A stretch of DNA of 64,000 nt from Gaiellasilicea sp963829845 (GCA_963829845.1 CAWHKD010000012.1:230584-294583); one strand, 5' to 3'. Counted from the stretch's first letter, positions 1 to 8,618 are shown. Notes: generated by a model not told the origin, from the letters alone. Numbers and translations are program-made.

Positions 1-1231
1 CGGCGCCGTCGCCAAGTCGGCCCAGATTCCGCTCCACACATGGTTGCCGGATGCGATGGAGGGACCGACGCCCGTCTCGGCGCTCATCCACGCCGCGACG
101 ATGGTCACGGCAGGTGTGTACCTGATCGTCCGGGCGCACCCGATCTTCGAACTGGCGCCGTCGATCTCCGACCTCGCCGCCGGGCTCGGCGCGATCACAC
201 TGCTCGTCGCCGGCCTCGTCGCACTCGTCCAGACCGACATCAAGCGCGTGATCGCGTACTCGACGATGTCGCAGATCGGCTACATGTTCGTCGGCGCAGG
301 GCTGGGCGCCTACAGCAGCGCGATGTTCCACCTGATGACGCACGCCTTCTTCAAGGCGCTGCTCTTCCTTGCCGCCGGCGTCATCATCCACCACCTCGCG
401 GGCGAGCAGGACATCCGCAAGATGGGCGGCCTGCGCGCGTCGATGCGGAAGACGTACATCGCCTTTCTGATCGGTTCGCTCGCCCTGGTCGGGATCCCGC
501 CGCTCGCCGGCTTCTTCTCGAAGGATGCGATCCTCGCCTCGGCGCTCGCCAGTGGCGGCTACGGCCAGGTTCTCTTCTACGCGGGCCTGATCGGGACGCT
601 GCTGACGGGTCTTTACACCTTCCGCCTCTTCTTCATCGTCTTCCTCGGCGAGCCCTCGCCGCTCGTCCGGAAGCACGCGGAGGGGCACGGCCACGGCGAG
701 GGCCCGTGGACGATGATGGTGCCGGTTGCCGTCCTGTCGGTGCTCTCTGTCGTCGGCGGCTGGATCGAGGTCGCAGGCGGCTGGCACGTGTTCGGCGAGT
801 GGCTCGATCCGATCGCGATCGCGCGGGAGCATCTCGCCCTCGTCGAGCCGACGACGACGCAGGACTACGTCACGAGCGCGCTGGCCGTCGGGTTCGGCGC
901 GATCGGGACCTACGTCGCCTGGCTGTACTACGGCGCCCGTCGTGGGCCTGTGCCGAGCTATCCCGCCCTCCAGAACACGCTCGAGCACAAGTTCTGGTTC
1001 GACGAGCTCTACGACTTGATCTTCTACAAGCCCGCCGTCCTCCTCGCGAGCGTCCTGCGGCGTGGGGTCGAACAGCCGGTGATCGGCGGCTCGATCTCCG
1101 GGGTCGTGGTCGGCGCCAAAGAGACGGCCGGTGTCGTCGGCGGCGCCCAGACCGGCTACCTGCGGAGTTACGCGCTCGCGATCGCGTTCGCGGTCGCCAT
1201 CCTCGTCGTCGTCTTCGTCGCGGTCCAATGA
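1..1231 (+). CDS. nuoL: NADH-quinone oxidoreductase subunit L (5' truncated by window edge)
   Basis: Antiporter-like membrane subunit of respiratory complex I, which couples NADH:quinone electron transfer to proton pumping. The frame is open from base 2, so the first part of the gene is outside the window; about 409 residues remain of a usual ~620-650. The visible part opens with the conserved AKSAQIPLHTWLPDAMEGP helix, followed by DIKRVIAYSTMSQIGYM and HAFFKALLFLAAG, all hallmarks of NuoL. The end carries the long lateral-helix region and a last membrane segment. Its TGA overlaps the nuoM start as ATGA, so translation is probably coupled. Order L-M-N is the normal end of a nuo operon. Confidence 0.96.
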   Translation, partial: GAVAKSAQIPLHTWLPDAMEGPTPVSALIHAATMVTAGVYLIVRAHPIFELAPSISDLAAGLGAITLLVAGLVALVQTDIKRVIAYSTMSQIGYMFVGAGLGAYSSAMFHLMTHAFFKALLFLAAGVIIHHLAGEQDIRKMGGLRASMRKTYIAFLIGSLALVGIPPLAGFFSKDAILASALASGGYGQVLFYAGLIGTLLTGLYTFRLFFIVFLGEPSPLVRKHAEGHGHGEGPWTMMVPVAVLSVLSVVGGWIEVAGGWHVFGEWLDPIAIAREHLALVEPTTTQDYVTSALAVGFGAIGTYVAWLYYGARRGPVPSYPALQNTLEHKFWFDELYDLIFYKPAVLLASVLRRGVEQPVIGGSISGVVVGAKETAGVVGGAQTGYLRSYALAIAFAVAILVVVFVAVQ

Positions 1232-2658
1232 CGACCGCGCTGATCGTCCTCCCGCTCGTCGCCGCGCTCGTCGTCTGGCTGCTGCCGCTCCCTGGCCGGG
1301 CGGCCGGGGCGGTCGCGCTCCTCGCGGCGCTCGCCGAGGTCGTGCTCTTCGCGGTCGCGTTCGAGCAGTTCGACTTCGAACAGGGGCTCCAGTTACGCGA
1401 CCAGCACAGCTGGTTCAGCGACCTCGGCGTCTCCTACGACGTCGGCTTCTACGGCTTCTCGCTGTTCCTCGCGGGCCTCACCGTCGTGGTCTGCACGATC
1501 GCGATCGCGTACGCCCTTTGGGCCGGAGGCGACCGCAGCCGCGGCTACCACGGCCTGCTCCTCTTCCTGACGGGCTCGATCGTCGGGGTCTTCGCCGCCC
1601 AGGACCTGCTCGTCTTCTACGTCTTCTTCGAGGCGATGCTGATCCCGATCTACGTTCTGATCGGCGTCTGGGGCGGGCCGCGCCGCCTGCGCGCGACGGC
1701 AACGTTCGTGATCTACACGATGGCCGGGTCGCTGCTGATGCTGGCCTCGATCATCGTCTTCGGGCTCTCCCAGGACACCTTCTCGCTCGTCGACTCCGGC
1801 GTCTCCTCGAATGACTGGGTGTTTCTCGGCTTCCTGGTCGCCTTCGCGGTCAAGGCGCCGATCTTCCCCTTCCACGGCTGGCTCGTCGACGCCTACCGCG
1901 AGTCACCGCCCGAGGTGGCCGCGATCCTCTCCGGGGTCGTCTCCAAGGCTGCCGTCTACGGACTGCTCCGGATCGTGATCGCGAAGTTCCCTGAGCCCGT
2001 CGACCAGTTCCAGTCGACGATTCTCGCCTTCGCCGCGATCGGCCTCATCTACGCCTCGGTGCTCGCCTTTCGCGCCCCCGACATCCGCAGCGTGACGGCG
2101 TACTCGTCGATGGCGCAGATGGGCCTCGTCACAATGGGGCTCTTCTCGCTCAACGAGCTCGGCGTCGACGGCGCGATCCTCCAGTCGGTCGCGCACGGGC
2201 TCGTCTCGGCGACGCTGTTCCTCCTTGCGGGGATGGTGGAGATGCGCGCCGGCACCAGCGCCTTCGCCGGCCTCGGCGGCATGGCCCGCGGGCGCCCTGT
2301 GCTCGCGACCGTGCTGATGACGACCGGGATCATCGCGCTCGCGGTTCCCGGCTCGGTCGCGTTCGCGGGCGAGTTCCTGATCCTCGCCGGCGTCTACGGC
2401 GTCGCGTGGGGCTGGGCCGTCGTCGGCGCCGCCGGGATCGTGCTCGCGGCGATGTACATGCTGCGGCTGATCTCGGCAGTGCTCCACGCCGCACGTGGGC
2501 GGGACGTCCGCGAGGACGCGCCGGACGTGCGCCCGGTCGAGCTCGCGCTCGTCGTGCCGCTCGTCGGGCTGCTGCTCTTCCTTTCGGCCTGGCCGGCGCT
2601 GGTCTCCGAGCGCGCGTTCCCGCTGGTCCGGGGGGACCAGACGGAGGCGACGCCGTGA
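1228..2658 (+). CDS. nuoM: NADH-quinone oxidoreductase subunit M
   Basis: Second antiporter-like proton-pumping subunit of complex I, 476 residues, normal for the family. The start is the ATG overlapping the nuoL stop (ATGA); the frame stays open far upstream, but only this start gives the N-terminal hydrophobic segment MTTALIVLPLV. Family motifs include LVFYVFFEAMLIPIYVLIG (with the key glutamate), AVKAPIFPFHGWLVDAY and TAYSSMAQMGLVTMG. About 14 membrane segments are apparent. The stop overlaps nuoN as GTGA. Confidence 0.96.
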   Translation: MTTALIVLPLVAALVVWLLPLPGRAAGAVALLAALAEVVLFAVAFEQFDFEQGLQLRDQHSWFSDLGVSYDVGFYGFSLFLAGLTVVVCTIAIAYALWAGGDRSRGYHGLLLFLTGSIVGVFAAQDLLVFYVFFEAMLIPIYVLIGVWGGPRRLRATATFVIYTMAGSLLMLASIIVFGLSQDTFSLVDSGVSSNDWVFLGFLVAFAVKAPIFPFHGWLVDAYRESPPEVAAILSGVVSKAAVYGLLRIVIAKFPEPVDQFQSTILAFAAIGLIYASVLAFRAPDIRSVTAYSSMAQMGLVTMGLFSLNELGVDGAILQSVAHGLVSATLFLLAGMVEMRAGTSAFAGLGGMARGRPVLATVLMTTGIIALAVPGSVAFAGEFLILAGVYGVAWGWAVVGAAGIVLAAMYMLRLISAVLHAARGRDVREDAPDVRPVELALVVPLVGLLLFLSAWPALVSERAFPLVRGDQTEATP

Positions 2659-4118
2659 TCCCGACTCCGGACATCGACTGGCTCGCTCTTTCGCCGACGC
2701 TCGCGCTGCTCGCCGCCTCGGGGGTCGCCCTGCTCGGCAGCGTGCTCGTGCCCTGGTGGATGCGCCGCTTCTTCTGCGCGCTCGTCGTCTTCGCCGGCTT
2801 CATCACGTCGGGCGTGTTCGCGGCGATCGTCTTCGACGAGACGACGAACGGCCTGGCGCTGATCGCCGAGTCGTTCACCCGTGATCGGCTCGGGGCGTTC
2901 TCGGCGCTGATCATCGCGGGCGCCGGCATCCTCACTGTCCTCGTCTCCTGGGGCGATCGGCGGCGTGATCACGTCGGCGAGTACTACGCGCTCCTCGCAG
3001 CGGCCGGAGCGGGCATGGTCTTCTTCGTCACCGCGTCGAACCTGATGACGCTCTTCCTCGGGCTCGAATGGTTTTCGATCGCGCTCTATGTCCTCTGCGC
3101 GATGGACACCCACCGAGAAGCCTCGCTCGAGGCCGGGCTCAAGTACCTGATCGTCGGCGCCTTCGGCTCGTCGATCCTGCTCTTCGGCTCGGCGCTCGTC
3201 TACGGCGCCACCGGCGCAATCGGGTTCTCGGAGATCGCGGCCGCTGACCCGAGTGACGACGTCCTCCTCCTCGCCGGGCTCGCGATGCTGATCGCCGGGC
3301 TCGGCTTCAAGGCCTCGGCGGCGCCCTTCCATATGTGGACGCCTGACGTCTACCAGGGCGCGCCCACGTCCGTGACGGCGTTCATGTCCGCCGCGACGAA
3401 GGTGGCGGCGCTGGTGCTGACGCTGCGGCTCCTCGTCGTCGCCTTCCCGGAGCAGGACGAGCTCTGGACCGTTGCGATCGCGGTGATCGCGATCGTGTCC
3501 CTCGCCGTCGGGAACTTCGCCGCGCTGGTTCAGCGCGACCTCAAGCGGCTGCTTGCCTACTCGTCCGTCTCGCACGCGGGCTTCATGCTGATCGCGATCG
3601 CCGCGGACAACGAGCTCGGCGCCCGGGCGCTCCTGTACTACCTGATCCCGTACGGCGCGATGTCGATCGGCTCCTTCGCCGTCGTCGCGGCGCGCGAGCG
3701 GGAGCTACAGGCGCCGGTGACGCTGGCGAACCTTGGTGGCCTCGGCTGGGAGCGGCCGTTCCTCGGCGCGTCCCTCTGGGTCTTCATGCTCGGCTTCATG
3801 GGCATGCCCTTCACCGGGGGCCTGATCGGAAAGCTCTATGTCTTCGCGGCCGCCTACGAGGCCGGCTGGTGGTGGCTGATCGTCGCGGGCGTGATCGCGA
3901 CGGCAATCTCGCTCTACTACTACCTCGGCGTGATCCGCGCGATCTACCTCAGGCCTGCCGCCGAGCTGCGGCCGGCGCTTGCGGGCGGCTCGCCGCCGCT
4001 CGATCCGCTCCTCCAGAGCGCGGTCGCGCTCGCGGTCGGCGTCACGATCGGCTCGTTCTTCTTCGTGCAGCCGCTGATCGACCTCGCCGGCGACGCGGCG
4101 GCGGGGCTGCCCTTCTAG
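2655..4118 (+). CDS. nuoN: NADH-quinone oxidoreductase subunit N
   Basis: Third antiporter-like subunit of complex I, 487 residues. The GTG start overlaps the nuoM stop (GTGA), and the frame upstream of it is shadow of nuoM. Motifs visible: FLGLEWFSIALYVLCAM, GFKASAAPFHMWTPDVYQG, and KRLLAYSSVSHAGFMLI. Its stop is followed 17 bp later by the stop of a convergent small membrane gene, so this is the end of the nuo transcript. A weak AGGG/CCCT hairpin lies in the gap but has no T tract. Confidence 0.96.
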   Translation: MIPTPDIDWLALSPTLALLAASGVALLGSVLVPWWMRRFFCALVVFAGFITSGVFAAIVFDETTNGLALIAESFTRDRLGAFSALIIAGAGILTVLVSWGDRRRDHVGEYYALLAAAGAGMVFFVTASNLMTLFLGLEWFSIALYVLCAMDTHREASLEAGLKYLIVGAFGSSILLFGSALVYGATGAIGFSEIAAADPSDDVLLLAGLAMLIAGLGFKASAAPFHMWTPDVYQGAPTSVTAFMSAATKVAALVLTLRLLVVAFPEQDELWTVAIAVIAIVSLAVGNFAALVQRDLKRLLAYSSVSHAGFMLIAIAADNELGARALLYYLIPYGAMSIGSFAVVAARERELQAPVTLANLGGLGWERPFLGASLWVFMLGFMGMPFTGGLIGKLYVFAAAYEAGWWWLIVAGVIATAISLYYYLGVIRAIYLRPAAELRPALAGGSPPLDPLLQSAVALAVGVTIGSFFFVQPLIDLAGDAAAGLPF

Positions 4119-4135
4119 GGAGCTCGGCGACCCTC

Positions 4136-4519
4136 CTAGCCGCGCCGGAAGGCGGCGCGCAGCCGCTCCCGCGGGGCGACCGCGGTTGCGGCGACAAGCG
4201 CCTGCACGGCGAAGATCGCGAGCGCGGCGACGACCGCGGTGACCCCGATCACGGGCGGCGGCCCCTCCTCCAGCAGCGGCGCCCGGACGGCCGTCCCGAG
4301 GAGAACGAAGGGGAGCGCGAGGGCCGAGAGGACTGCGATGCCGCGGTCGTGCGGCTGGGCGGCGGAGCCGTCGAGGACGTCGCCGAGGCCGGACAGTGCG
4401 GCAACTGCCACCACCGGCACGGCGGCGACCAGACAGTAGTAGGCGAGCGCGTGGTGGCCGGCGGCGTCTGCGAGCGCGGCGCCGAGGACGAGGGCGATTG
4501 AGGCCAGACGCGTTGTCAT
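4136..4519 (-). CDS. small multi-pass membrane protein, function unknown
   Basis: A 127-residue protein with four hydrophobic stretches of helix length (about residues 5-20, 25-45, 62-80 and 88-112) and an arginine-rich cytoplasmic tail (PRERLRAAFRRG). I recognise no family. It is convergent with nuoN and divergent from the metal-dependent hydrolase. A GAACAT hexamer lies 6 nt upstream of the ATG, a poor match to the leaderless -10 pattern seen elsewhere in the window. Codon use and GC3 look like its neighbours, so it is probably a real gene. Confidence 0.6.
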   Translation of the reverse strand: MTTRLASIALVLGAALADAAGHHALAYYCLVAAVPVVAVAALSGLGDVLDGSAAQPHDRGIAVLSALALPFVLLGTAVRAPLLEEGPPPVIGVTAVVAALAIFAVQALVAATAVAPRERLRAAFRRG

Positions 4520-4553
4520 GCGTTGATGTTCGACCCCTTGTCGGACGGTCCTC

Positions 4554-4559
4554 TAGGCT
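4554..4559 (+). promoter_or_regulatory. -10 box of a leaderless promoter for the UPF0173 hydrolase
   Basis: TAGGCT ends 6 nt before the ATG at 4566, placing the transcription start at or next to the start codon. No Shine-Dalgarno sequence is present. The same TANNNT-N6-start pattern recurs through the window. Confidence 0.55.
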
Positions 4560-4565
4560 CCAGTC

Positions 4566-5294
4566 ATGGCTACGACACTCACCTGGCTCGGGCACGCGGC
4601 GTTCCGCGTGGACACGCCGAGCGGCAAGCGGATCTACGTCGACCCGTTCCTGAACGGGAACCCGAAGTGCCCCGAGAGCGAGAAGGAACCGGAGCGCGTC
4701 GACGCGATCTTCATCACCCACGGGCACAACGACCACGTCGGCGACACCCTCGAGCTCTACAAGAAGTTCGAGTGCACGGTGATCGCTCCAGTCGAGGTCC
4801 GCGATCTGCTCGGCATGATGGGCTGCGAAGCCGAGGGCCCGCACGACCCGAACAAGGGCGGCACCGTCGACCTCGACGGGTTCAAGGTCACGCTCGTGCA
4901 CGCGCAGCACTCCTCCAGCTACATGGCCGACGCGCCGCCCGGCTCACCGCGCCCGTGGGAGATCGTCTACACGGGTGAGCCGTGCGGACTCGTCTTCGAC
5001 TTCGGGGAGGGCGAGCCCAACGTCTACTTCGCGGGTGACACGAACGTCTTCGGCGACATGGCGCTGATCGCGCGCCTCTACGCGCCCGACGTCGCCGTGC
5101 TGCCGATCGGCGGCCACTTCACGATGGATCCGAAGGAGGCAGCGGTCGCGTGCGAGCTGCTCGGCGTGAAGCGCTGTGTGCCGTGCCATTACGGCACGTT
5201 CCCGATCCTCGCGGGGACGCCCGAGCAGCTACGCGAGCTGGCGCCGGGCGTCGAGGTGATCGCGCCGGAGCCGGGCGGATCGGTCGAGTTGTGA
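4566..5294 (+). CDS. metal-dependent hydrolase, UPF0173 (metallo-beta-lactamase fold)
   Basis: Cytosolic hydrolase of the UPF0173 branch of the metallo-beta-lactamase superfamily, 242 residues; substrate unknown. Visible motifs are TWLGHAAFRV at the N-terminus, the metal site HGHNDHVGD (residues ~54-62), FAGDTN with its metal-binding aspartate (~157-162), and PIGGHFTMDPKEAA then PCHYGTFP for the last metal histidines. Length is close to the family norm. The ATG lies just downstream of a leaderless-type -10 box. Its stop overlaps the next gene as GTGA, so the two are translated together. Confidence 0.88.
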   Translation: MATTLTWLGHAAFRVDTPSGKRIYVDPFLNGNPKCPESEKEPERVDAIFITHGHNDHVGDTLELYKKFECTVIAPVEVRDLLGMMGCEAEGPHDPNKGGTVDLDGFKVTLVHAQHSSSYMADAPPGSPRPWEIVYTGEPCGLVFDFGEGEPNVYFAGDTNVFGDMALIARLYAPDVAVLPIGGHFTMDPKEAAVACELLGVKRCVPCHYGTFPILAGTPEQLRELAPGVEVIAPEPGGSVEL

Positions 5295-5560
5295 GAGAGC
5301 GCTGGTTCGGCGCGACCGGGCGACGCGTTCCCGAGCTCGCGCTCGAGGGCTCGCTCGATGTCGAAGGAGCGCTCGTGCTCGACGACGTCTCCGACCCGAC
5401 GCGGCTCCACAAGGCACACGCGCAGGGGACGCCGGTGGTCGTTCGCGCGGCGACGCCGGAGGCGGTGAAGGCCGCGCTCGCGCGGCCGGAGGTCGCGTCG
5501 GTGCTCGTCCCCACCGAGGAGCTGCTGGCGCTCGACCTGACGACGCTCACCTATGGCTAG
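5291..5560 (+). CDS. conserved small protein, function unknown
   Basis: An 89-residue protein starting at the GTG that overlaps the stop of the upstream hydrolase (GTGA). It has no signal peptide or membrane segment. The pattern of short strands and helices (GALVLDDVSD, GTPVVVRAATPEAVKAAL, VASVLVPTEELLALDL) suggests a small alpha/beta fold, but I do not recognise a family. Tight coupling to the UPF0173 gene argues that it is real. Confidence 0.55.
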   Translation: MRERWFGATGRRVPELALEGSLDVEGALVLDDVSDPTRLHKAHAQGTPVVVRAATPEAVKAALARPEVASVLVPTEELLALDLTTLTYG

Positions 5561-5581
5561 ACCTTCGCGCCCCTGGCGGAC

Positions 5582-5617
5582 GGCGGCTCCCGCCGGGCAG
5601 AGCCCGGCTCCGCCGCC
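5582..5617. repeat. strong GC-rich hairpin
   Basis: An inner perfect stem GCCGGGC-AGA-GCCCGGC (5592-5608) is enclosed by GGCGGC (5582-5587) pairing with GCCGCC (5612-5617). It lies just after the stop of the 89-residue gene. There is no T tract, so it may be a factor-dependent terminator or part of a structured leader with the hairpin at 5644-5680. Confidence 0.5.
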
Positions 5618-5643
5618 GCCTCACGCCTCTGGACTTCGCTCTG

Positions 5644-5680
5644 TCGGATGGGTGGTGCAGCGCACTGTCCCATCCTCCGA
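5644..5680. repeat. second strong hairpin upstream of the DUF1028 domain
   Basis: GGATGGG (5646-5652) pairs with CCCATCC (5669-5675); inside it GTGC-AGC-GCAC (5655-5665) forms a further stem, and the outermost CGG/CCG bases also pair. The two stacked hairpins make it unlikely that this stretch codes for protein, which bears on the start of the next gene. Confidence 0.5.
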
Positions 5681-6527
5681 CGCTTGTCAGCGGCGCGCCA
5701 GGAACGCGAGCTGGGTCTCGACATACTCGATCGTCGCCTGTGACCTCGAGAGCGGGCAGTGGGGCGTCGCGACGCAGTCGAAGTTCCTCGCGGTCGGTTC
5801 GATCGTGCCGTGGGCCGAGCCGGGAGCCGGAGCAGTCGCGACGCAGGCGTACGCGAACCCCCGCTATGGCCCCGACGGGCTGGCGCTGCTGCGTCAGGGA
5901 CTGACGGCCGAGGAGGTCGTGCGCCGGTTGACCGAGGCCGACGACGGCCGCGACGAGCGCCAGCTCGGCGTTGTCGACGGCGCTGGACGCGGTGCCACCT
6001 ACACCGGCGCGGCCTGCCTCGACTGGGCCGGCGGGCGTGCTGGCGACGGATACGCCGCGCAGGGAAACATCCTCGTCTCGGGCGACACCGTTGATGCGCT
6101 CGCAGCCTCGTTCGAGGGGAGCGGAGGAGCGTTGGCCGAGCGGCTGATCGAGGCTCTGGCGGCGGCGCAGGCGGAGGGGGGCGACAAGCGGGGGCAGCAG
6201 TCCGCTGCCGTGCTCGTCGTCGAGCGCGACGGCGGCTACGCGGGCCTCACCGACACGCTCGTCGACCTCCGCGTCGACGACCACGAGGGGCCGATCGAGG
6301 AACTCCGTCGCCTCTATGGCCTGCACCAGCAGCTGTTCGGGAAGACGCCGCGCGACCAGTGGTTGCCGATCGACGACGAGCTGCGGGCCGAGATCGACGG
6401 GCATCTCACCGAGCTCGGCTACGAGCGGCTGGCCGACTGGGCCGGCGATGCGAACCTCGAGGAACGCGTGGACGGCGACAGCGAGATCGATCCCGTCGTC
6501 CTGGCCGAGCTGAGGAGGAGACGATGA
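5655..6527 (+). CDS. DUF1028 family protein (Ntn-hydrolase-like)
   Basis: The DUF1028 domain starts at TYSIVACDLESGQWGVATQS and continues through the SKFLAVGSIVPWAEPGAGAVATQ block, GYAAQGNILV and QQSAAVLVVERDGGY. A C-terminal extension of about 80 residues (LRRLYGLHQQLFGKTPRDQW) resembles the peptidoglycan-binding-like tail found on some members. The fold is related to Ntn hydrolases; no reaction is established. The start is uncertain: an ATG at 5553 and GTGs at 5652/5655 are in frame, but the stretch before ~5715 forms hairpins and does not look coding, and no standard start sits at the domain boundary. The stop overlaps the cupin-TPR start as ATGA. Confidence 0.75.
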   Translation: MQRTVPSSDACQRRARNASWVSTYSIVACDLESGQWGVATQSKFLAVGSIVPWAEPGAGAVATQAYANPRYGPDGLALLRQGLTAEEVVRRLTEADDGRDERQLGVVDGAGRGATYTGAACLDWAGGRAGDGYAAQGNILVSGDTVDALAASFEGSGGALAERLIEALAAAQAEGGDKRGQQSAAVLVVERDGGYAGLTDTLVDLRVDDHEGPIEELRRLYGLHQQLFGKTPRDQWLPIDDELRAEIDGHLTELGYERLADWAGDANLEERVDGDSEIDPVVLAELRRRR

Positions 6528-7147
6528 GCGGATACGAGGTCGCGAGCGTGGCCGGCCTGGAGTCGCTGCCCGGCCCCGGCTCGCTGCGCTGGACGCCGGT
6601 CCGGAAGCACTTCGGGATCACGGCCTTCGGGATCAACGCGTACACGGCGACGGAGGTCGGCCAGGACGTCGTCGAGGAGCACGATGAGGAGCGTCTCGGC
6701 CACGAGGAGCTTTACGTCGTGCTCGCGGGCCGGGCGACGTTCGTGCTCGACGGCGACGAGGTCGACGTGCCCGCGGGCTCTGCTGTCTTCCTCCGCGATC
6801 CGAAGGTAAGGCGGTATGCGCGCGCCGAGGAGGCAGGCACGACGGTGCTCGCGCTCGGCGGCAAGCCCGGCCAGCACGAGATCTCGGCCTGGGAGTACTT
6901 CTTCGCCGCGTACGCCTACGCCGAGGACGATCCCGAGCGTGCGCTCGCGGAGATCGACGCCGGACTCGCGCAGAAGCCCGAGCACCCTGCGCTCTACTAC
7001 CACCGGGCGTGCCTCAACGCGAAGGCCGGCCGGTTCGAAGAGGCGCGCGCCGAGCTCGATCGTGCGCTGGAGCTCGATCCCACGCTCAAGAAGTGGGCCG
7101 ACGACGACGAGGACCTGGCCCAGCTACGCGTCGCCGGGGAGCCGTAG
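6524..7147 (+). CDS. cupin domain fused to tetratricopeptide repeats
   Basis: A 207-residue protein. Residues ~40-105 form a cupin barrel (GHEELYVVLAGRATFVLDG, DVPAGSAVFLRDPKVRR), with a metal-site-like glutamate/histidine pair in the first half. Residues ~120-190 carry two TPR-like helical hairpins (AYAEDDPERALAEIDAGLAQ, RFEEARAELDRALELDPTLK). The ATG overlaps the DUF1028 stop, with GAGGAGGAG as a good ribosome-binding site. It is likely a small ligand-sensing or scaffolding protein working with the DUF1028 protein; function unknown. The 3' end overlaps the convergent dehydrogenase gene by 24 bp. Confidence 0.8.
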   Translation: MSGYEVASVAGLESLPGPGSLRWTPVRKHFGITAFGINAYTATEVGQDVVEEHDEERLGHEELYVVLAGRATFVLDGDEVDVPAGSAVFLRDPKVRRYARAEEAGTTVLALGGKPGQHEISAWEYFFAAYAYAEDDPERALAEIDAGLAQKPEHPALYYHRACLNAKAGRFEEARAELDRALELDPTLKKWADDDEDLAQLRVAGEP

Positions 7148-7858
7148 GCCGGCCGCCCGCGTGCGCAGCGTCGGTACGGGATCCGCTTCCGGCCGGGCGA
7201 CGACGAGCACGGCTCCGAAGCCATCGCCGACGAGCGCGCCGACGAGGAGCTCTAGTCCCAACGCGAGCGCGAAACCCTTGTGCGCCTGCTCGCCGCCGAA
7301 GGGCACGAGCTCGTCCGGTCGCGCAGCGCCGCGGAGCACGTCGCCGTAGGTGACCGCACCCATCGAGACGTCCGCGACGAGCGGTGCTCCGTCCGAGCTG
7401 GGGATCGCGATCGCGAGCGGGTTCGTCCCCGCCAGCGGCTCGCCGCCATCCGGGTGAGCGAGCCGGACGGGCGAGGTCGCCGTCAGCGCCGCGACGAGGC
7501 CGCCGTCGGCGAGCCGGCGCACGTACCAGCCGAGCACTCCTGTCGGAAAGCAGTTCGCCGCGACGACGACTCGGGCGTGCTGAGGCGGCTCGGCGAGCTG
7601 CGCGTCCACGATCGCGGCCAGCGTCAGATAGCCGAGCGCACCGTTGCCCTCCCAGCGCTCGTAGCCGGGCTCGGCGTGGAGGCGACGGGGCCGCGCGTCG
7701 GGCTCGAGATCGGGCAACGTCTCCAGCCAGTCGACCCGCGAGAGGCCGTGGCCGAGCTTGCCACGCGACTGGGCATCGAGGAAGTGGCTCGTCAGCGTGG
7801 CGGTGTCTGCCTCGGAGAAGCCCAGCGCCGCGATCCGCTCCTGAGGACTAGGCCGCAC
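7124..7858 (-). CDS. malate/L-lactate dehydrogenase (LDH2) family protein, short form
   Basis: NAD(P)-dependent oxidoreductase of the LDH2/malate-ureidoglycolate dehydrogenase fold. Recognisable blocks are GHGLSRVDWL near the N-terminus, GTNPLAIAIPSSDGAPLVADVSMG, and EQAHKGFALALGLELLVGAL. The protein is about 244 residues from the GTG at 7858, against ~330-350 for the family; it lacks the usual stretch between the N-terminal helices and the GTNP block and the normal C-terminal tail. It may be a divergent minimal member. The start overlaps the stop of the upstream phosphatase by 11 bp. Substrate unknown. Confidence 0.7.
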   Translation of the reverse strand: MRPSPQERIAALGFSEADTATLTSHFLDAQSRGKLGHGLSRVDWLETLPDLEPDARPRRLHAEPGYERWEGNGALGYLTLAAIVDAQLAEPPQHARVVVAANCFPTGVLGWYVRRLADGGLVAALTATSPVRLAHPDGGEPLAGTNPLAIAIPSSDGAPLVADVSMGAVTYGDVLRGAARPDELVPFGGEQAHKGFALALGLELLVGALVGDGFGAVLVVARPEADPVPTLRTRAAGLRLPGDA

Positions 7859-8612
7859 GCCGCCGGGCCGCCCAGACCGCTGCACCCGCTCCGAGCACGA
7901 GCGGGATCCCGAGCAGTGCCGGCCGTAGCCGCCGCACGGGCGGATACGCGAGCCCCGCGAACGTGAGCACCGGCCAGTCTCGCTCCTCCGCGAGTCGTCG
8001 CAGCTCCCGGTCGGGATTGACCACGACCGGCTTCCCGACCGCCTCCAGAAACGGCAGGTCCGTGTAGCTGTCGGAGTACGCCGTCGAGATGCCGAGGTCG
8101 TAGCCGCGCTCGCCTGCGAGCTCCCGGATCGCCGCCGCCTTCCCTGCGCCGTGGCAGGCGCGAAGGGAGCGCCCGGTGTAGACGCCGTCGACGACCTCGC
8201 AGGTCGAGCCGAGAGCGCCGTCGAAGCCGAGTTCGTCCGCCAGCTCCTCGACGATCTCCTGCAGCGTCGCGGAGACGATGTAGATCGGCTCGCCGCGCCC
8301 GCGGTGGCGCTCGACGAGCTCGAGCGCCTCCTGGTAGACGAGCGGCTTCAGGACGGGCTCCATCGCGTCTCGAACGAGGCGGCGGAGATCGTCGACCGCG
8401 AAGCCCTTCAGGATCATCAGGCCGTCCTCGGCGGCTTTGCGCACCGTCTCCGCGCTCGCTCCGCGCGCCGCGAAGAGCAGCTGCCATGCGGCGGCCTTCG
8501 CCAGCTGGCCCCGTCCGATCACGCCGTGCTCACGGAATGCCCCGGCGAGTGCGAGCGCACTCGAGCGCCGCAGGAGCGTCCGGTCGAGATCAAAGAATGC
8601 GGCAGCCTGCAC
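7848..8612 (-). CDS. HAD superfamily phosphatase (SerB/IB type)
   Basis: Phosphoserine-phosphatase-like HAD hydrolase, 254 residues from the GTG at 8612. Motif I is FFDLDRTLL (nucleophile aspartate plus acid/base aspartate), motif II is IYIVSATLQEIVEELA, and motif IV is YSDSYTDLPFLEAVG. A helical cap lies between I and II. A hydrophobic C-terminal segment (PALLGIPLVLGAGAAVW) may anchor it in the membrane; this combination is common in actinobacterial HAD-IB proteins. The start is supported by a leaderless -10 box 6 nt upstream. The substrate is not evident. Confidence 0.85.
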   Translation of the reverse strand: MQAAAFFDLDRTLLRRSSALALAGAFREHGVIGRGQLAKAAAWQLLFAARGASAETVRKAAEDGLMILKGFAVDDLRRLVRDAMEPVLKPLVYQEALELVERHRGRGEPIYIVSATLQEIVEELADELGFDGALGSTCEVVDGVYTGRSLRACHGAGKAAAIRELAGERGYDLGISTAYSDSYTDLPFLEAVGKPVVVNPDRELRRLAEERDWPVLTFAGLAYPPVRRLRPALLGIPLVLGAGAAVWAARRRAA

Positions 8613-8618
8613 GGATCG

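Noticed and set aside
5582..5680. A known riboswitch class upstream of the DUF1028 gene.
   Set aside because: I could not match the stems and loops to any riboswitch consensus; reported only as hairpins.
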